Shown in pieces: positions 9,651 to 20,917 of a DNA stretch of 64,000 nt. Both the position numbers and the translations under genes were made by a program. The DNA comes from Epithemia pelagica. Lineage: Eukaryota > Bacillariophyta > Bacillariophyceae > Surirellales > Surirellaceae. The stretch spans positions 1,674,001 to 1,738,000 of the forward strand of contig OX337233.1 of assembly GCA_946965045.2 (NCBI GenBank). The letters run 5' to 3'. The notes beneath the pieces are model-generated. The model was not told the DNA's origin. It saw only the letters and a list, made by a program, of their open reading frames with translations, and did no database searches. Positions within the stretch are counted from its first letter, which is position 1. The number at the start of each line of letters is the position of its first letter.

Positions 9651-9788
9651 TTAATTTCTATATCGCCTTGGATTTTAACGAGTGGTGTGAAAGCGCCACC
9701 GGAGGTAGTGGTGCTGCCGGACGGTTCAACTGGGCACACGTCCAAGGGGAATTCACCTGGTTTGGACGAAGACAGCAAGTAAGGAGAG

Positions 9789-10340
9789 ATGAGAAACGAG
9801 ATGGAGGAGATGGGGGAGTTGATTACAGAGTTGGATTCGATTGCAGGACATCAAGTGGAGATGGCAGAGGTTATGAAGGAGTTGGGATGGATGGTGGAGC
9901 GACAGGTGGAGATAGCGGATAGACTGCATCAACTGAAACTGTTGGCCGAGACGAGGTTGCAGCGCGCACGGGACGTCGTATGTAAAAGGAGACGGCACGG
10001 GAGACCTGGAGCCGGATGGGCAAGGGCCAGATGGGAGAGACGGCGAGACTCCACAGAGTCGATCTGACAGCGGAACTCCCCGCGGTCGATGGAGATGGCG
10101 AGTTGCACGAAAGTCAGTCGGTGGGGTGAGTCCGCGAGGACGACGGGTCAGTCGGGGTTCTCGAGACAGCAGCGGAAGACCTGTGGTGGGTGACAGGGTG
10201 AGAGTGTTGAACCCGGTTGATCCACAGCGGGGAAAAGAAAGGAGCAGTGCAGATCATTACTGTCCTTATCTCCTCCTTACTGAGTACCAACTATAAGGAT
10301 GGAACAATTTATCGTCCCGAACCTCAGTATGTAACCTGTT
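9789..10340 (+). pseudogene. coiled-coil/Gag-like fragment with KOW-like tail, copy 1
   Basis: A 92-codon frame (9789-10067) has heptad-like Glu/Leu/Met/Val spacing (MEEMGELITEL and onward), consistent with a coiled coil, followed by an Arg-rich stretch. After frame changes, 10180-10240 encodes GDRVRVLNPVDPQ, and a later frame includes DGTIYRPEPQYV. Coiled coil followed by a GDRVRxLNP motif resembles the C-terminal part of Gag proteins in diatom retroelements. This is inference from motif memory, and the several frames required imply decay. Confidence 0.35.
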
Positions 10341-10391
10341 TCCGTGAGAGTGCCAAGAAACAACTCTTCGCTCCATACCAATCTACATGAA

Positions 10392-10409
10392 AAACATTGA
10401 TCAATGTTT
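10392..10409. repeat. 18-bp perfect palindrome at the unit junction
   Basis: AAACATTGA is followed directly by its exact reverse complement. It ends seven bases before the tandem junction at 10416/10417 and supplies the stop codon of the truncated Pol frame. It recurs at 20902-20919 and 31412-31429. Confidence 0.9.
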
Positions 10410-11268
10410 AAGAATCGGCAGGGTTGGTCTTTCCATCTTTCCAGTAGAATGCAACATACTTTGCCGCGATGGCTTCACGAACTCGGTGGTATGACAGAAG
10501 ATGGTGTCTCTTGGATAGTATGGAATGAGGAACGGTTGCATTGAGCACAACAGATCTGTTATCTCCGTACATGTAACTTCGCTCTCGGATAGGTACTCCA
10601 AGGTAGCGGAGAGAATGTCGTAATTCTGTAATCTGATCTATTGCTGTCCTTGCAGCCACAAACTCGGATCCATAGGTAGCAGTTTCCACCGTGCTCTGTC
10701 TCTTGCTGTACCAGTCAATAGGTGTTCCGTTCAACAAATGTAGAACAGCAGTGACGGATTTACCAGTGACTATGTCATGCATGAGATTGGCATCAACATA
10801 ATGAGTTGTGGTAACATAGCGGCCAAGAGGTGTTGGGCAGTCTTCAGGAATACGTTCACTTGCATTCGGATAGACAGTGCGAGTCCAATCAAATTCTTGG
10901 GTAGGAAGACTTGAATAATCGGGCTCTCCAATCCTAAATCTGATTGCGCCTTCTGGGAGATGTGCAAGGTATCCATAGATACGCTTGGCTCTATCAAGAT
11001 GTCCTTTCCTCGGAGCAGCACGAAAGCGTGATAGCGTCATTGTAGCGGTGAAGACGTCGAAACGACCAATAGTGATCACCCATTGGAGTTGTCCAATCAG
11101 AGTTTGGAAATGGCTAGTACCTTCTTCATCAAGGAGTTCAGAATCATCCAATTCAGGATGGTCTCCACCAATAAGAGGTGTTTTGGCTTTCTTGGGTTTC
11201 TCCTTGAAGATTCGTTCGAAAGTGTCCATCATCTTACCAATGTAGCGTCTTGGATCTGCTACTAATGT
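10408..11268 (-). pseudogene. copia RT tail and RNase H, copy 2 (truncated)
   Basis: It is in the same frame as the gag-pol ORF at 11269-15966 and is separated from it only by the TGA at 11269-11271. It continues the RT thumb (PRRYIGKMMDTFE), then RNase H with HYVDANLMHD, ETATYGSEFVAAR and YGDNRSVV as catalytic-residue segments. It ends NPADS and then stop. Aligned with relatives, the true protein should continue past NPAD. The last codons here come from unrelated sequence across the junction at 10416/10417, so the C-terminus is missing. If the TGA were read through, Gag-Pol would be 1852 residues. Confidence 0.88.
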
Positions 11269-14200
11269 TCAATCAGAATCCTTGGTGTAACAACATCCCA
11301 AGTGAAAATCAATAGGTCCATCTCCTTTGAGTTTGAAGTTGTATTTCTCCTTCAGGATCTTGCAGATATTCCCAGGATCAGTAGAAATAATGGCTAAGTC
11401 ATCAACGTATACGGCAATGTATTCGTAACAGTCTTCTCCAGGTGCCTTCCTCATCCAGATATCCGGATCTGCTTTGCTTGGTGAAAATCCCATGTCTGTC
11501 AAAACATCGAATAAGACATCATGCCAGCGTGCGCCTGATGACTTCAATCCATAAAGTGCCTTGTATATAATCAGGATGTGACCTTCTAATTCCTTGAATT
11601 CAGGTCCTGCGACAATGAAAATTTTCTCCCCTGTCAAGGCTTCCAGATATGCGTTTCCAATATCTGCTCCCCATATTTCCAAGTCATTCAAAGTACCCAG
11701 GAATAAGGCAATGCGGAGGTTGCGAATGGAAACAACACCTGAATAGATTGTCTCAACAGGTTCTTTTGTGAGATGTCCATCTGCGACAAGTCTTGCTTTA
11801 TGTCGTCCATCATGTTTTACGTCAAAGACAAGATGTACACGTATCTTATGATATCCTTCAGGTGCATTGGATACTTTCCCTTTAATGAAGATGGCTTTCC
11901 CAAAATCCTTGAATGTCTTGTAGGACTGGATCTGTGACAATTCTAATTCTGTTGCATCTTGCCACTTTGTGTTGCCATGTTGTTTATCAAGAGCGACAGC
12001 TTCCTCATAATTGCGTGGTACTTGGAATCCAAACTTATACTTGACGGAATGGTGAACTTGTTTAATCCTTGACTGTTTGGCTGCTCGAATGAGACGTTTG
12101 CTTGTTTTGACATAACGTTTCAAATGCTTCCATCCAGGTTCGTTGAGTAAATCATGTTTCTTTCCATAAATTGCTACAGTGATCGGATCATCATTGGCGA
12201 TGAGTGATAAAGGTTCATAGGTAGTCTCCCCAGTTTCCCAATCAACAAGCAAATTATATTTGCTCCCCTTGTAATCTGGATCAGTTGTGTTCAGTGGACC
12301 TTGATGGGCAATGACGTCCCTGAACCTGAAAAGATTATCTCCAGAGGTTTGAGCTTGGTTATCTCGTTCGATATACTCCATGAGTTGATTATAGGATATC
12401 ATCTCATCAACATCAGAACTTGTCTTTCGGTAGATGTACTTGACACGTTCTTCCTGTTTCGTTGCTTCTTCATTAAGATCAATGACTCGTTTGATGACAC
12501 GTGCACGGTGTCGCTCCCCATTTTCTTCTGTGTCGCATAGGAATGTGCGTCCTATCATGTCGTCAAAATCGATCGTGGGCATTGGTTTGGATGGATCTTC
12601 ACTATCACTGCGAATGAAGACAGTGTCAGCTTGCTTATCATTGTCATCCTTCTCAGACGAATCCTCCCCTGAAGGTCGATCCACACGTAGGTTAGGTGTA
12701 GTGGATTCAACACGGCGAACGGCAGAACGGTAGATTATCTGGTTATCCTGGGTGAGAATCTTCCAAGTAAAAGAATCACCAACGTTGTGAGCAAAACCAA
12801 CCCAGTGGCCAAGTTTCTCATCAGAAGAAGATGGATATGAACCGGAATTGGGTTCAGCGGGGTCGACACGGTAGTAAACCTCATCCCAGAAAGGAAAGAA
12901 CAAGAGATGAGTAATGTCGGGTGGGCGTCCGGAGAGAGCCTCAAGAGGAGTGCGACCGGAGTGTGTGGGTGATGACGTATGGTTCAATAAGTCACAGACA
13001 TACTCAAGGCAAAGAAGCCAGGTGTTGGCAGGGCAACCAGTGGCATTCATGAGAGCGTTGGTCATACGTTTAACGGTCTGGTAACGGTTTTCAGCCTTAT
13101 TCTGGTGTTGATGATAAGGTTCGGATCGATACTCCCCAATAAGCAAAGTGCGAAGAATGTCTTTAACCTTTTGAGAGATGAGAGATGAACCACCATCACT
13201 GATAAGAGTCTCCATGGCACCACGAAACCGGATGTTGTCCTGAAGAGTATTGACAAACTGTTTGGTTGGCTTGATCCCATAGATATCAGTAACCAGAGTA
13301 TCTCGACCAACAAAGATTTGTGCGACTTTACCGCCATGGTCAACAGCAGGGGTGTCGGAGAAAACCGAGTCAGTAGCAACGGGTTCATGGCGTCGAGGTA
13401 TATTAAGGACTGGATTGCGAGCCTTGAAATGTTTCTTAAGGGTGTCGTGGTCAAAAGTAATGCTACCATTACGTGTAGTGTGCTTGAACGTATCGGCAAT
13501 AACATCTTCAGATTGCCAACCAAAGAATGGACGGAACTTCTTCCAGTCATACGCTTCCTGGTAACGACGGTGGACAGAGGCATGAAGTGTAGGATCATTA
13601 CCTTCTGCGTCAGCATAGATAGAAAAGAAGGGTGCGTCGTCAGGTCCATGATCGTATGGGAGATCCAAAAGGAGATTGAGGTTACAAACAACACGATCAG
13701 TGTACTCCCCATAGTTGTCATATGGATGGTTTGACATACTACCATCAGTCTTGACGTGTTTCCAATCAGGATCATTGTCAGAGGGTGTGGGAGAATACGA
13801 ATGGTCCAGAACACCAGGATCCCATGTGTCGGGTGACGTGAAGATGATCTGAGGTAAGGTATCCATGTCATCGTCGCTGGGGATACCCAAGGAGTGGATG
13901 TAGGCTAACCCATCCTTGATGTGAAGAGGTATGGCACGACCATCAAGTGTAGTGATGCGTTGTTTACCATCAACTTTAACAGGTCGTTCATCAACAGCAA
14001 GTCCGAAATGCTCGAATTGACCAGGAGCATGGATAGATAAGCCCTTCCCATAATAAGCATATTCATTGAAGATGCCGACAATAGGTCCGTCATTGGTCTC
14101 AAACTTTGCGGCACATGTGACGACAGGAAGTCCAGTAAGTTCATGGTTATCAATACCCACAATAGTGATATGGCGGCCAGTCTTAGAAAGGATGCGCATG

Positions 14201-15966
14201 TCAGAACCAGCAAGTCCTCCATTAGCACCACGGTCAATCAATTGATTCCCTGGTAAAGTAGATTTCCTGGAAAACAGATAGCGTGGAACATGTCCTGCTT
14301 GTTTATGCATGTTGGCTTTGAAAGTAACCTTCTTGCTCGTCTTGGACTTGGCGTTAGAAAGAACACTAGTCAGGTCAGTTGCCGGGTGATTGATATCAGT
14401 CGTCATGGCTTGGTTGATAAATTGTGTAACCGGATCTGAATCATCTGAATGCTCAGGGACTACGCCAGGTGAGTCGTCATCAGATGCAACTTGGTTGGGG
14501 TCAGGGTCAGGTTCCGGATCAATGTCGAGGGCATGTGTTTGCACTGTCCTCGGTGTTGTTGATGAAGGTGCTTGAATCATCTTGTTATACTCAATGATCA
14601 ACTTGCGATCTTCTTCAGAAAGTTTGAACCATAGGTCACGCGGTAGACTAACCTTGGACGAAGAGGATGGAGATTCAGATGTCGCTTTGGTGTTGTGGAC
14701 ATGATACTCCATATCATCTTGTGAGGTTATGTCAGCATCTGTATCTTGGCCATATAGTGATTCATGTTGTTTGACATGTCGACGGCGACTATGAACAGAT
14801 GACTGGGTTGCTTGATCATGGTCATAAGCTGCGTCTAGAAGGAGACGGAAGTATGATTGATAGCAAAGGGATTTTGCACCGGATTTGGTGTTCACCACAT
14901 TATCCAAGATCTTGACTCGGCGGAGATCAGGTACCTTTTCTACAGCTTGCATGAGGAAGGTCATCCTGGTATGATCAGGGATGCGATCAGACAATGTCAC
15001 TAAATTGTCTAGCAAACGTAGCTGCTCTTGAAAGTGTAGAAGAAATTGACGTGTTGTTCCGCGCCATGTGTCGTCAAGACGTAGATTGGAAATGTAGTTG
15101 GTTAAGCGGAGGACTTCTCGCTTTGCTAGGTCGGATTCGGTATGCAAAGAGTGTAACTTCTGCAATACGGCACGCGCATCTTCATCATGTTCATGTTCAC
15201 GTACATAGGCTCGACCTTGGTCAGTCTGAATGATACGGACAAGAACGGAGTAAAGAAATACTTGTTGCTCTTGAAAAAGTTCTTCGGCATACTCATCATC
15301 ATGGGGTGGTGTGTATTTGAAATTCAGAACGTTGGATAGGCCTTGAGCCTTAGCTGTAGTCTTGAATACACGCCAGAATGAATCGTAGTATCGTTCATCC
15401 TTGAATACCTCATATGCAGTTGCGTCGCGCTTAGTTCCCTTTCTGAATGCTGTAAGGTCTTGTTGAGATTGGGATGCGGCAGTAACTGTGCTGACAGATT
15501 TCACAGATGACGGTGACTTCATTGGTGAGACTGGGACTTGGCTAGGTGGTCCCTTAGAGAAATCTGTGTTGATCCTCCAAGTGTTGAACTCTTTCCTCGT
15601 TAGGTTCATCCAGTCGCTATTGGATAGCTCGTCTTGAATTTCATTGGTCTTGTATGTGGCCCAATAAGCCAAGAGCTTGATCTGCTGTCTTGTGGGGCCT
15701 TGTAGATCATGTGTCTGTTTGTTGACCTTGTATTGTGTCAGTTCTTTCATGGATTCCTCGGTATTAGTTTGCATATACGAGATAACATGGGTAATGTTCT
15801 CAAAACCATGGTATTTCATCCACTTCATTAAGTAGTCGGCCCTTTCTTTGGTGAAGAATTGGCAGACAGTAAATATGATGTGGTCGAATAGGTCTGTGTC
15901 CGAGACATTGTCTTGGTTATCTTCTCCCTTAGGAGTCGTAGGTGTCTTGGGTGATTGAGGATCCAT
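11269..15966 (-). CDS. copia Gag-Pol polyprotein, copy 2
   Basis: The predicted protein is identical to that of copy 1 as far as I can compare, including the DRGANGG protease, the integrase acidic triad, the YVDD of RT and the premature TGA. The flanking leader and 259-aa ORF are in the same arrangement. Because the nonsense mutation is shared, it predates the array. Confidence 0.93.
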   Translation of the reverse strand: MDPQSPKTPTTPKGEDNQDNVSDTDLFDHIIFTVCQFFTKERADYLMKWMKYHGFENITHVISYMQTNTEESMKELTQYKVNKQTHDLQGPTRQQIKLLAYWATYKTNEIQDELSNSDWMNLTRKEFNTWRINTDFSKGPPSQVPVSPMKSPSSVKSVSTVTAASQSQQDLTAFRKGTKRDATAYEVFKDERYYDSFWRVFKTTAKAQGLSNVLNFKYTPPHDDEYAEELFQEQQVFLYSVLVRIIQTDQGRAYVREHEHDEDARAVLQKLHSLHTESDLAKREVLRLTNYISNLRLDDTWRGTTRQFLLHFQEQLRLLDNLVTLSDRIPDHTRMTFLMQAVEKVPDLRRVKILDNVVNTKSGAKSLCYQSYFRLLLDAAYDHDQATQSSVHSRRRHVKQHESLYGQDTDADITSQDDMEYHVHNTKATSESPSSSSKVSLPRDLWFKLSEEDRKLIIEYNKMIQAPSSTTPRTVQTHALDIDPEPDPDPNQVASDDDSPGVVPEHSDDSDPVTQFINQAMTTDINHPATDLTSVLSNAKSKTSKKVTFKANMHKQAGHVPRYLFSRKSTLPGNQLIDRGANGGLAGSDMRILSKTGRHITIVGIDNHELTGLPVVTCAAKFETNDGPIVGIFNEYAYYGKGLSIHAPGQFEHFGLAVDERPVKVDGKQRITTLDGRAIPLHIKDGLAYIHSLGIPSDDDMDTLPQIIFTSPDTWDPGVLDHSYSPTPSDNDPDWKHVKTDGSMSNHPYDNYGEYTDRVVCNLNLLLDLPYDHGPDDAPFFSIYADAEGNDPTLHASVHRRYQEAYDWKKFRPFFGWQSEDVIADTFKHTTRNGSITFDHDTLKKHFKARNPVLNIPRRHEPVATDSVFSDTPAVDHGGKVAQIFVGRDTLVTDIYGIKPTKQFVNTLQDNIRFRGAMETLISDGGSSLISQKVKDILRTLLIGEYRSEPYHQHQNKAENRYQTVKRMTNALMNATGCPANTWLLCLEYVCDLLNHTSSPTHSGRTPLEALSGRPPDITHLLFFPFWDEVYYRVDPAEPNSGSYPSSSDEKLGHWVGFAHNVGDSFTWKILTQDNQIIYRSAVRRVESTTPNLRVDRPSGEDSSEKDDNDKQADTVFIRSDSEDPSKPMPTIDFDDMIGRTFLCDTEENGERHRARVIKRVIDLNEEATKQEERVKYIYRKTSSDVDEMISYNQLMEYIERDNQAQTSGDNLFRFRDVIAHQGPLNTTDPDYKGSKYNLLVDWETGETTYEPLSLIANDDPITVAIYGKKHDLLNEPGWKHLKRYVKTSKRLIRAAKQSRIKQVHHSVKYKFGFQVPRNYEEAVALDKQHGNTKWQDATELELSQIQSYKTFKDFGKAIFIKGKVSNAPEGYHKIRVHLVFDVKHDGRHKARLVADGHLTKEPVETIYSGVVSIRNLRIALFLGTLNDLEIWGADIGNAYLEALTGEKIFIVAGPEFKELEGHILIIYKALYGLKSSGARWHDVLFDVLTDMGFSPSKADPDIWMRKAPGEDCYEYIAVYVDDLAIISTDPGNICKILKEKYNFKLKGDGPIDFHLGCCYTKDSD

Positions 15967-16286
15967 GGTGTTATTTGGTTGGTTCGATGTTTATTTAATG
16001 TGCGGTGTGATGTGGTTTATTTAATGTGTGATGTGATGTGAACCCGGATGTACCACGTGTGCCACGTATGTACCACGTATGTGATACCCGGATGTGTGTT
16101 GTGATGTGCGACTCCTGGAAATTTCCGTTGATTTCGACAAATTTTCACCGAGTTTCAACAAATTTTCGCCGAATTTTCGCGATTTGACGGGAATGTGTGG
16201 CGTGTTGTGCGACCAAGGGTACCCGGATGTGCGTTGAGTTTAAGTCTTGGAAAGGTTTTGAGAGGACGGGAGTTAACTATGAGTAA

Positions 16287-17066
16287 TTAAGCTTCGGTCT
16301 CTGAATCCTCACCCTCTTCCGAATGATCAGAGTCGCTTCCAGGCTCAGATGGGGCAGCACAAGCAACAGAAGAAGGGGTATCACCTTCAGCCAGGTGGTT
16401 CTCGACCTCGGTACGCAAAGGGTAGATAGTTGCACGATGGTCCTCGATGGTATGGACCTCGTGGATGTAGGCAACGTAGTTATCTAGGCGTACAACGTTA
16501 GGAGGCAGAGGGCAAGTCGTCGCGTTCACGACGTGGATGGCATTGTAGTATCCAGTTGGGCGCTCGAAGGTTAGGAAGCGGAGGTGGACAGTACGGATGG
16601 GGTTGCCCGAGAGGGCGGCAAAGATGAGGCGACGCCTCGGAGAACGATGAAGTTGGTCGTTCAGACGGTCAATGTCTTCTTGGTCGACGATGTGGGTCAC
16701 CGATTGGAACTGGCGTTCGATCTGGGTCTCCCCACGGATGATCTCGGGATCGAAGGTCGAACAAGTTGGTTGGCGGAAGTACTTGATATGATCAGCAATC
16801 AACCGGGTGGTACGACGGGATCGAGAAGGGACGAGCCGACGAGGCGGACTCGGGGGCCGAAGCAACGGCGCAGGGATCGGAGCGTGAGGTTGGGTTGGAG
16901 TCTCGAATGGGTTGCTGTTGGAACTGTCGACGGAGATGTTGACCGATGTGTTGGCTGCCTTCGGCGTCGGCACCAGTTCCTGCTGCACCAGGGTATCGGG
17001 CTGCCCGGGATGCAGGTTGGCTCGATAGATCTGTCGTACAGGAGTGATAATCTCGTTAGTATCCAT
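16287..17066 (-). CDS. extra ORF upstream of gag, copy 2 (259 aa)
   Basis: Identical in predicted sequence to the copy 1 ORF: disordered Pro-rich start, central domain of unknown fold, acidic C-terminus. A 166-codon frame on the opposite strand (16584-17084) is an antisense shadow and is not called. Confidence 0.75.
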   Translation of the reverse strand: MDTNEIITPVRQIYRANLHPGQPDTLVQQELVPTPKAANTSVNISVDSSNSNPFETPTQPHAPIPAPLLRPPSPPRRLVPSRSRRTTRLIADHIKYFRQPTCSTFDPEIIRGETQIERQFQSVTHIVDQEDIDRLNDQLHRSPRRRLIFAALSGNPIRTVHLRFLTFERPTGYYNAIHVVNATTCPLPPNVVRLDNYVAYIHEVHTIEDHRATIYPLRTEVENHLAEGDTPSSVACAAPSEPGSDSDHSEEGEDSETEA

Positions 17067-17102
17067 GAAACCACAAGGAAATAAGCTTTGAGACTGTTAA
17101 TC

Positions 17103-17885
17103 TGTTACAATTCTTTCTGAATCGTAGGGACATTGATGCTCGGTAGAGCAGACAATCAGGTAGGTCACCAACCGATACAAGCTTCTCAGGGTCAGAGAAG
17201 CAAGCAAGTCGAAGTCTATCAGAAGGATAGTCGGGACACAAAAGAGGATGTGATAAATGGTGATATTGTTAGATTGTGTGTTGATTACTACGATAGGTCT
17301 ACGTGAAATGTTCGGTCCTGCCAAGGGTCATGTGTCATAGGTTCTTGGCGGCAACAGGTTTGGAATAGTTGGAGTCGATTCATGTGATGTATATGACATG
17401 TATATGTGGGCGGATAACATATACAGGGTCAACAGCTCTTGCTTTGGGTTGGCATAGTTGTTTTCATGGCGCGCAGCTTGTTGACAATTTGGAGATTGTG
17501 GGAATGGAAATATGGTCTCGCGTGATCGTGTGTCGTGCTTGGGATACTTAGACCGTTGGATCGGATAGATGCCGATAGCGCTCGGATGTCGCTTGGGCGC
17601 GCTCGATGATTTCGGGCGCGTACGCTTAGGGCGTTAGTATAATGTCCGAGCAACGGCCAAATTTATGTCCGTTGTAATACCGCACGACCCAGTTTAGTCT
17701 TGAGAGTGAGTTCGTCAATCTATTCTCACTTTTCATGATTTGCGAAGAAATATAGGTCGATATAGCGCGAAGCTAGGGAACATAGCTCGAAGCTAGATGG
17801 CATGATGCGATAGCACGAGGCTATGTGACATGGGGAATCGATGAGATGTAGAATCTAACCACCATAGACGGTGAGAATTCTAACA
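17103..17885 (-). repeat. 5' LTR of the copia element, copy 2
   Basis: Same TGTTAG...TAACA boundaries as copy 1, with the palindromic iterons at 17763-17823. It stands alone: the next LTR to the left belongs to the neighbouring tandem unit and is not the 3' LTR of this element. Confidence 0.75.
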
Positions 17886-18129
17886 GTTAGTGCTGGGCAC
17901 TTGGCAGGGAGATGGTGACTGGCACGTACCGGGCAGCACACTTTTTCTAGAGATCGACCATGGCGCGCAAATTGTTCGTTCAACCCTCACCCCTTACCAC
18001 CAAAACCTTTTTCACAATTGGCAAGCCAACGACCTCAACCCTCACCCCTTACCACCAAAACCTTTTTCACAATTGGCAGGCCAACGACCTCAACCTCTTT
18101 AACACACCTTCCGCAGTGCCTTCGCTGCA

Positions 18130-18756
18130 TTGTCTTCCCTCCAGGTTTCCATCTGTGTAGTATCTACTTCAACGGTGGCGCTCCATCAGAGCCCGAGGGC
18201 GCATTGTGGACGCATTGGAATCGAAAGGAAAAGCAGACGGTGGAACTCAATGCCATGGGCCAGTGGAAATGACACCAAAACAATCCCAACCTTAGATTCT
18301 TCGTCTTCACCACAACATAACAGATTGGACCCTTCCCTTGCAACAACTGCACATTCGTCAGAGACTGGCAACGTGCCACATCTTGGAGAAACAGTCGACC
18401 ACCAAAGCACCCCTGCTGAAAGTAACCGACAGTTGCTATCAGTCGTATCAGTTTGTGAGCAAAATTACCAACAACAACAGAAGACCCTTGTAGCCATGTG
18501 CTATGGTCTCCAAGGCGAGGCAAATAGACACTTTTGTGATCCTAGGGAAGACCCGGTGTACAAGAAAGCAAAGAACAAGCAGCAACTCTTCCCATCGGCT
18601 GAAGATTATAAACACAAAGTTCTTCGCAGAAACCGTGTCGAGGAGTGTGGGGTTCGACATCGTGGGGCGACTGCTGAGCTTCGGTACTTGGATGAAGGGG
18701 CATCACAATTGATGGAAGAGGATGGTTGCCGATTTCTAAAGGGACAAAGGGATTGA
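18130..18756 (+). CDS. unrecognised ORF in the unit, copy 2 (208 aa)
   Basis: Same frame and predicted sequence as at 7620-8246, with the same uncertainty about whether it is coding. Confidence 0.25.
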   Translation: MSSLQVSICVVSTSTVALHQSPRAHCGRIGIERKSRRWNSMPWASGNDTKTIPTLDSSSSPQHNRLDPSLATTAHSSETGNVPHLGETVDHQSTPAESNRQLLSVVSVCEQNYQQQQKTLVAMCYGLQGEANRHFCDPREDPVYKKAKNKQQLFPSAEDYKHKVLRRNRVEECGVRHRGATAELRYLDEGASQLMEEDGCRFLKGQRD

Positions 18757-19431
18757 AACCATATTGGGTGTTCCAAGATGGGGCAGATGGTTTGCAGAGA
18801 TACGGCAGAAAAGGTAGCAGGTTGCAGGGTTTGTGAAGAAATAATTCCAGATATTGTTCATTGAATTTGGAAATTGACGAAGGAAAAATGAATGGAATTT
18901 GTTGATCATCATGGGGGAAAGATTTGCTCGGAAAAGCTGGTCAAAGTAGATCGCAGCTGCTAAGACAAATTTTTGATGTGTGAACAGGGCATCGGCTGCC
19001 CTTTGAGGGGGAGGAGTACTAAAGGACAAGATGTGAAAAATTGGTCAAGGGACTTGTGACAAGTCACATGTTTGTTGTCTGAATTGCCAGAAGAGGGGTA
19101 TGGAAGAGTTCAAGACGAGACGAATAAGAACAACTTTACGCAAACGGTGTTCAATGATCGGCAACATTCTCCAAGCTCTCCAAAATTTTGCATGTATCAA
19201 CTCAAGTCCAGATAAAACCCCTCTCTCAGCAGAAGGTCTTAAATTACGAAAATCAGTTTGTCTTTTGACCGATTTTGCATAATCAATGATGAAATTTAAC
19301 AACTACACCTCTCGTCTAGGACAATCGTCCTCATCACAGTCGTCGGCTAGAGAACTAGAAGTTCCACAACCTCTGTCTAATGCAATGGGAATGGATACTC
19401 TGGTGTCACAATTTTCCCAGCTCATCAAACA

Positions 19432-19650
19432 CAATCAAGTACAGTGCACATGCGCAAATCCACGAGCGACACAAAACGTGCAACATTTGCCATGACGGTC
19501 ACAGCATCCGGGAAGGTCCTCAAGCTAATGCTTATTTTCAAGGGAAAATGTCAGGGCCGGATTGTAGCAAAAGAATTCCCAACATTCCCTGACAGTTGCA
19601 TTTATGCCTGTCAGGAACTTGGATGGACAAGAAATGTATGTTTTTGTTAA
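19432..19650 (+). pseudogene. pogo-type DDE transposase fragment, copy 2
   Basis: Repeat of the fragment at 8922-9140, with TVTASGK, IFKGK and YACQ motifs intact and the catalytic C-terminal part absent. Confidence 0.65.
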
Positions 19651-19692
19651 GATGGTGAACAAAGCGTTGATATCAAAAGGGAAAAAATAAGA

Positions 19693-20160
19693 TTATGGGT
19701 TCTGCTTTCCTTTGACGACGTCAGCCCAACTAGCTTGTTTTCGCATTGTCTTTGTTTCACGAGTTCTCTGGCGAGCGTCGTTAACGCGCCGGGCGACTAT
19801 CTCATTACTTTCTTCCGTCTCTTGTGTCTCATTTCCAACACCCCCCACTCCTGAGATCAAGGGAACCAAGATGTCGCGGAGCTCACGGAAATGGGCCACG
19901 TCTCGATGTTCTTTTGTCAGCGAGTTGGCTGGGTTGACTTTCCCAGGGATATGATGCACGGCAATTTCTTGGTCGCGGATGGCATCTCGAACAGCAATTT
20001 CGCGCATGTTAAGATGGCGTAATCGCTTAGTAATAGCCCCTGTACTACTCCAATCAACGGCCCCTTTGTTGTCGTTGAAGATAGGAATAGGATGGGCAGT
20101 GGATGGAAGTAGGTTCATCTCGTCCATCAGATAAATGTTCCAAAATTCCAAATAAGGCAC
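19693..20160 (-). pseudogene. RNase H end of a second copia element, copy 2
   Basis: Repeat of 9183-9650. The NDNKGAVDWS and GKVNPANSLTKE motifs are intact, and no upstream Pol is attached. Confidence 0.85.
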
Positions 20161-20298
20161 TTAATTTCTATATCGCCTTGGATTTTAACGAGTGGTGTGA
20201 AAGCGCCACCGGAGGTAGTGGTGCTGCCGGACGGTTCAACTGGGCACACGTCCAAGGGGAATTCACCTGGTTTGGACGAAGACAGCGAGTAAGGAGAG

Positions 20299-20850
20299 AT
20301 GAGAAACGAGATGGAGGAGATGGGGGAGTTGATTACAGAGTTGGATTCGATTGCAGGACATCAAGTGGAGATGGCAGAGGTTATGAAGGAGTTGGGATGG
20401 ATGGTGGAGCGACAGGTGGAGATAGCGGATAGACTGCATCAACTGAAACTGTTGGCCGAGACGAGGTTGCAGCGCGCACGGGACGTCGTATGTAAAAGGA
20501 GACGGCACGGGAGACCTGGAGCCGGATGGGCAAGGGCCAGATGGGAGAGACGGCGAGACTCCACAGAGTCGATCTGACAGCGGAACTCCCCGCGGTCGAT
20601 GGAGATGGCGAGTTGCACGAAAGTCAGTCGGTGGGGTGAGTCCGCGAGGACGACGGGTCAGTCGGGGTTCTCGAGACAGCAGCGGAAGACCTGTGGTGGG
20701 TGACAGGGTGAGAGTGTTGAACCCGGTTGATCCACAGCGGGGAAAAGAAAGGAGCAGTGCAGATCATTACTGTCCTTATCTCCTCCTTACTGAGTACCAA
20801 CTATAAGGATGGAACAATTTATCGTCCCGAACCTCAGTATGTAACCTGTT
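20299..20850 (+). pseudogene. coiled-coil/Gag-like fragment, copy 2
   Basis: Repeat of 9789-10340. The single-base difference against copy 1 (G at 20287) lies just upstream of this frame. Confidence 0.35.
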
Positions 20851-20917
20851 TCCGTGAGAGTGCCAAGAAACAACTCTTCGCTCCATACCAATCTACATGA
20901 AAAACATTGATCAATGT

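Larger units (their letters stand above)
1..10416. repeat. 10.5-kb tandem unit, copy 1 (left end cut by window)
   Basis: Base 1 matches base 10511, so the first ~94 bases of this unit lie outside the window. The unit contains, on the minus strand, an LTR, an extra ORF and gag-pol of a copia element, followed to the right by about 3 kb of other transposon debris. It differs from copies 2 and 3 at position 9777 (A, where the other two have G). The right junction is the point where the sequence switches from debris back into RNase H coding sequence. Confidence 0.95.
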
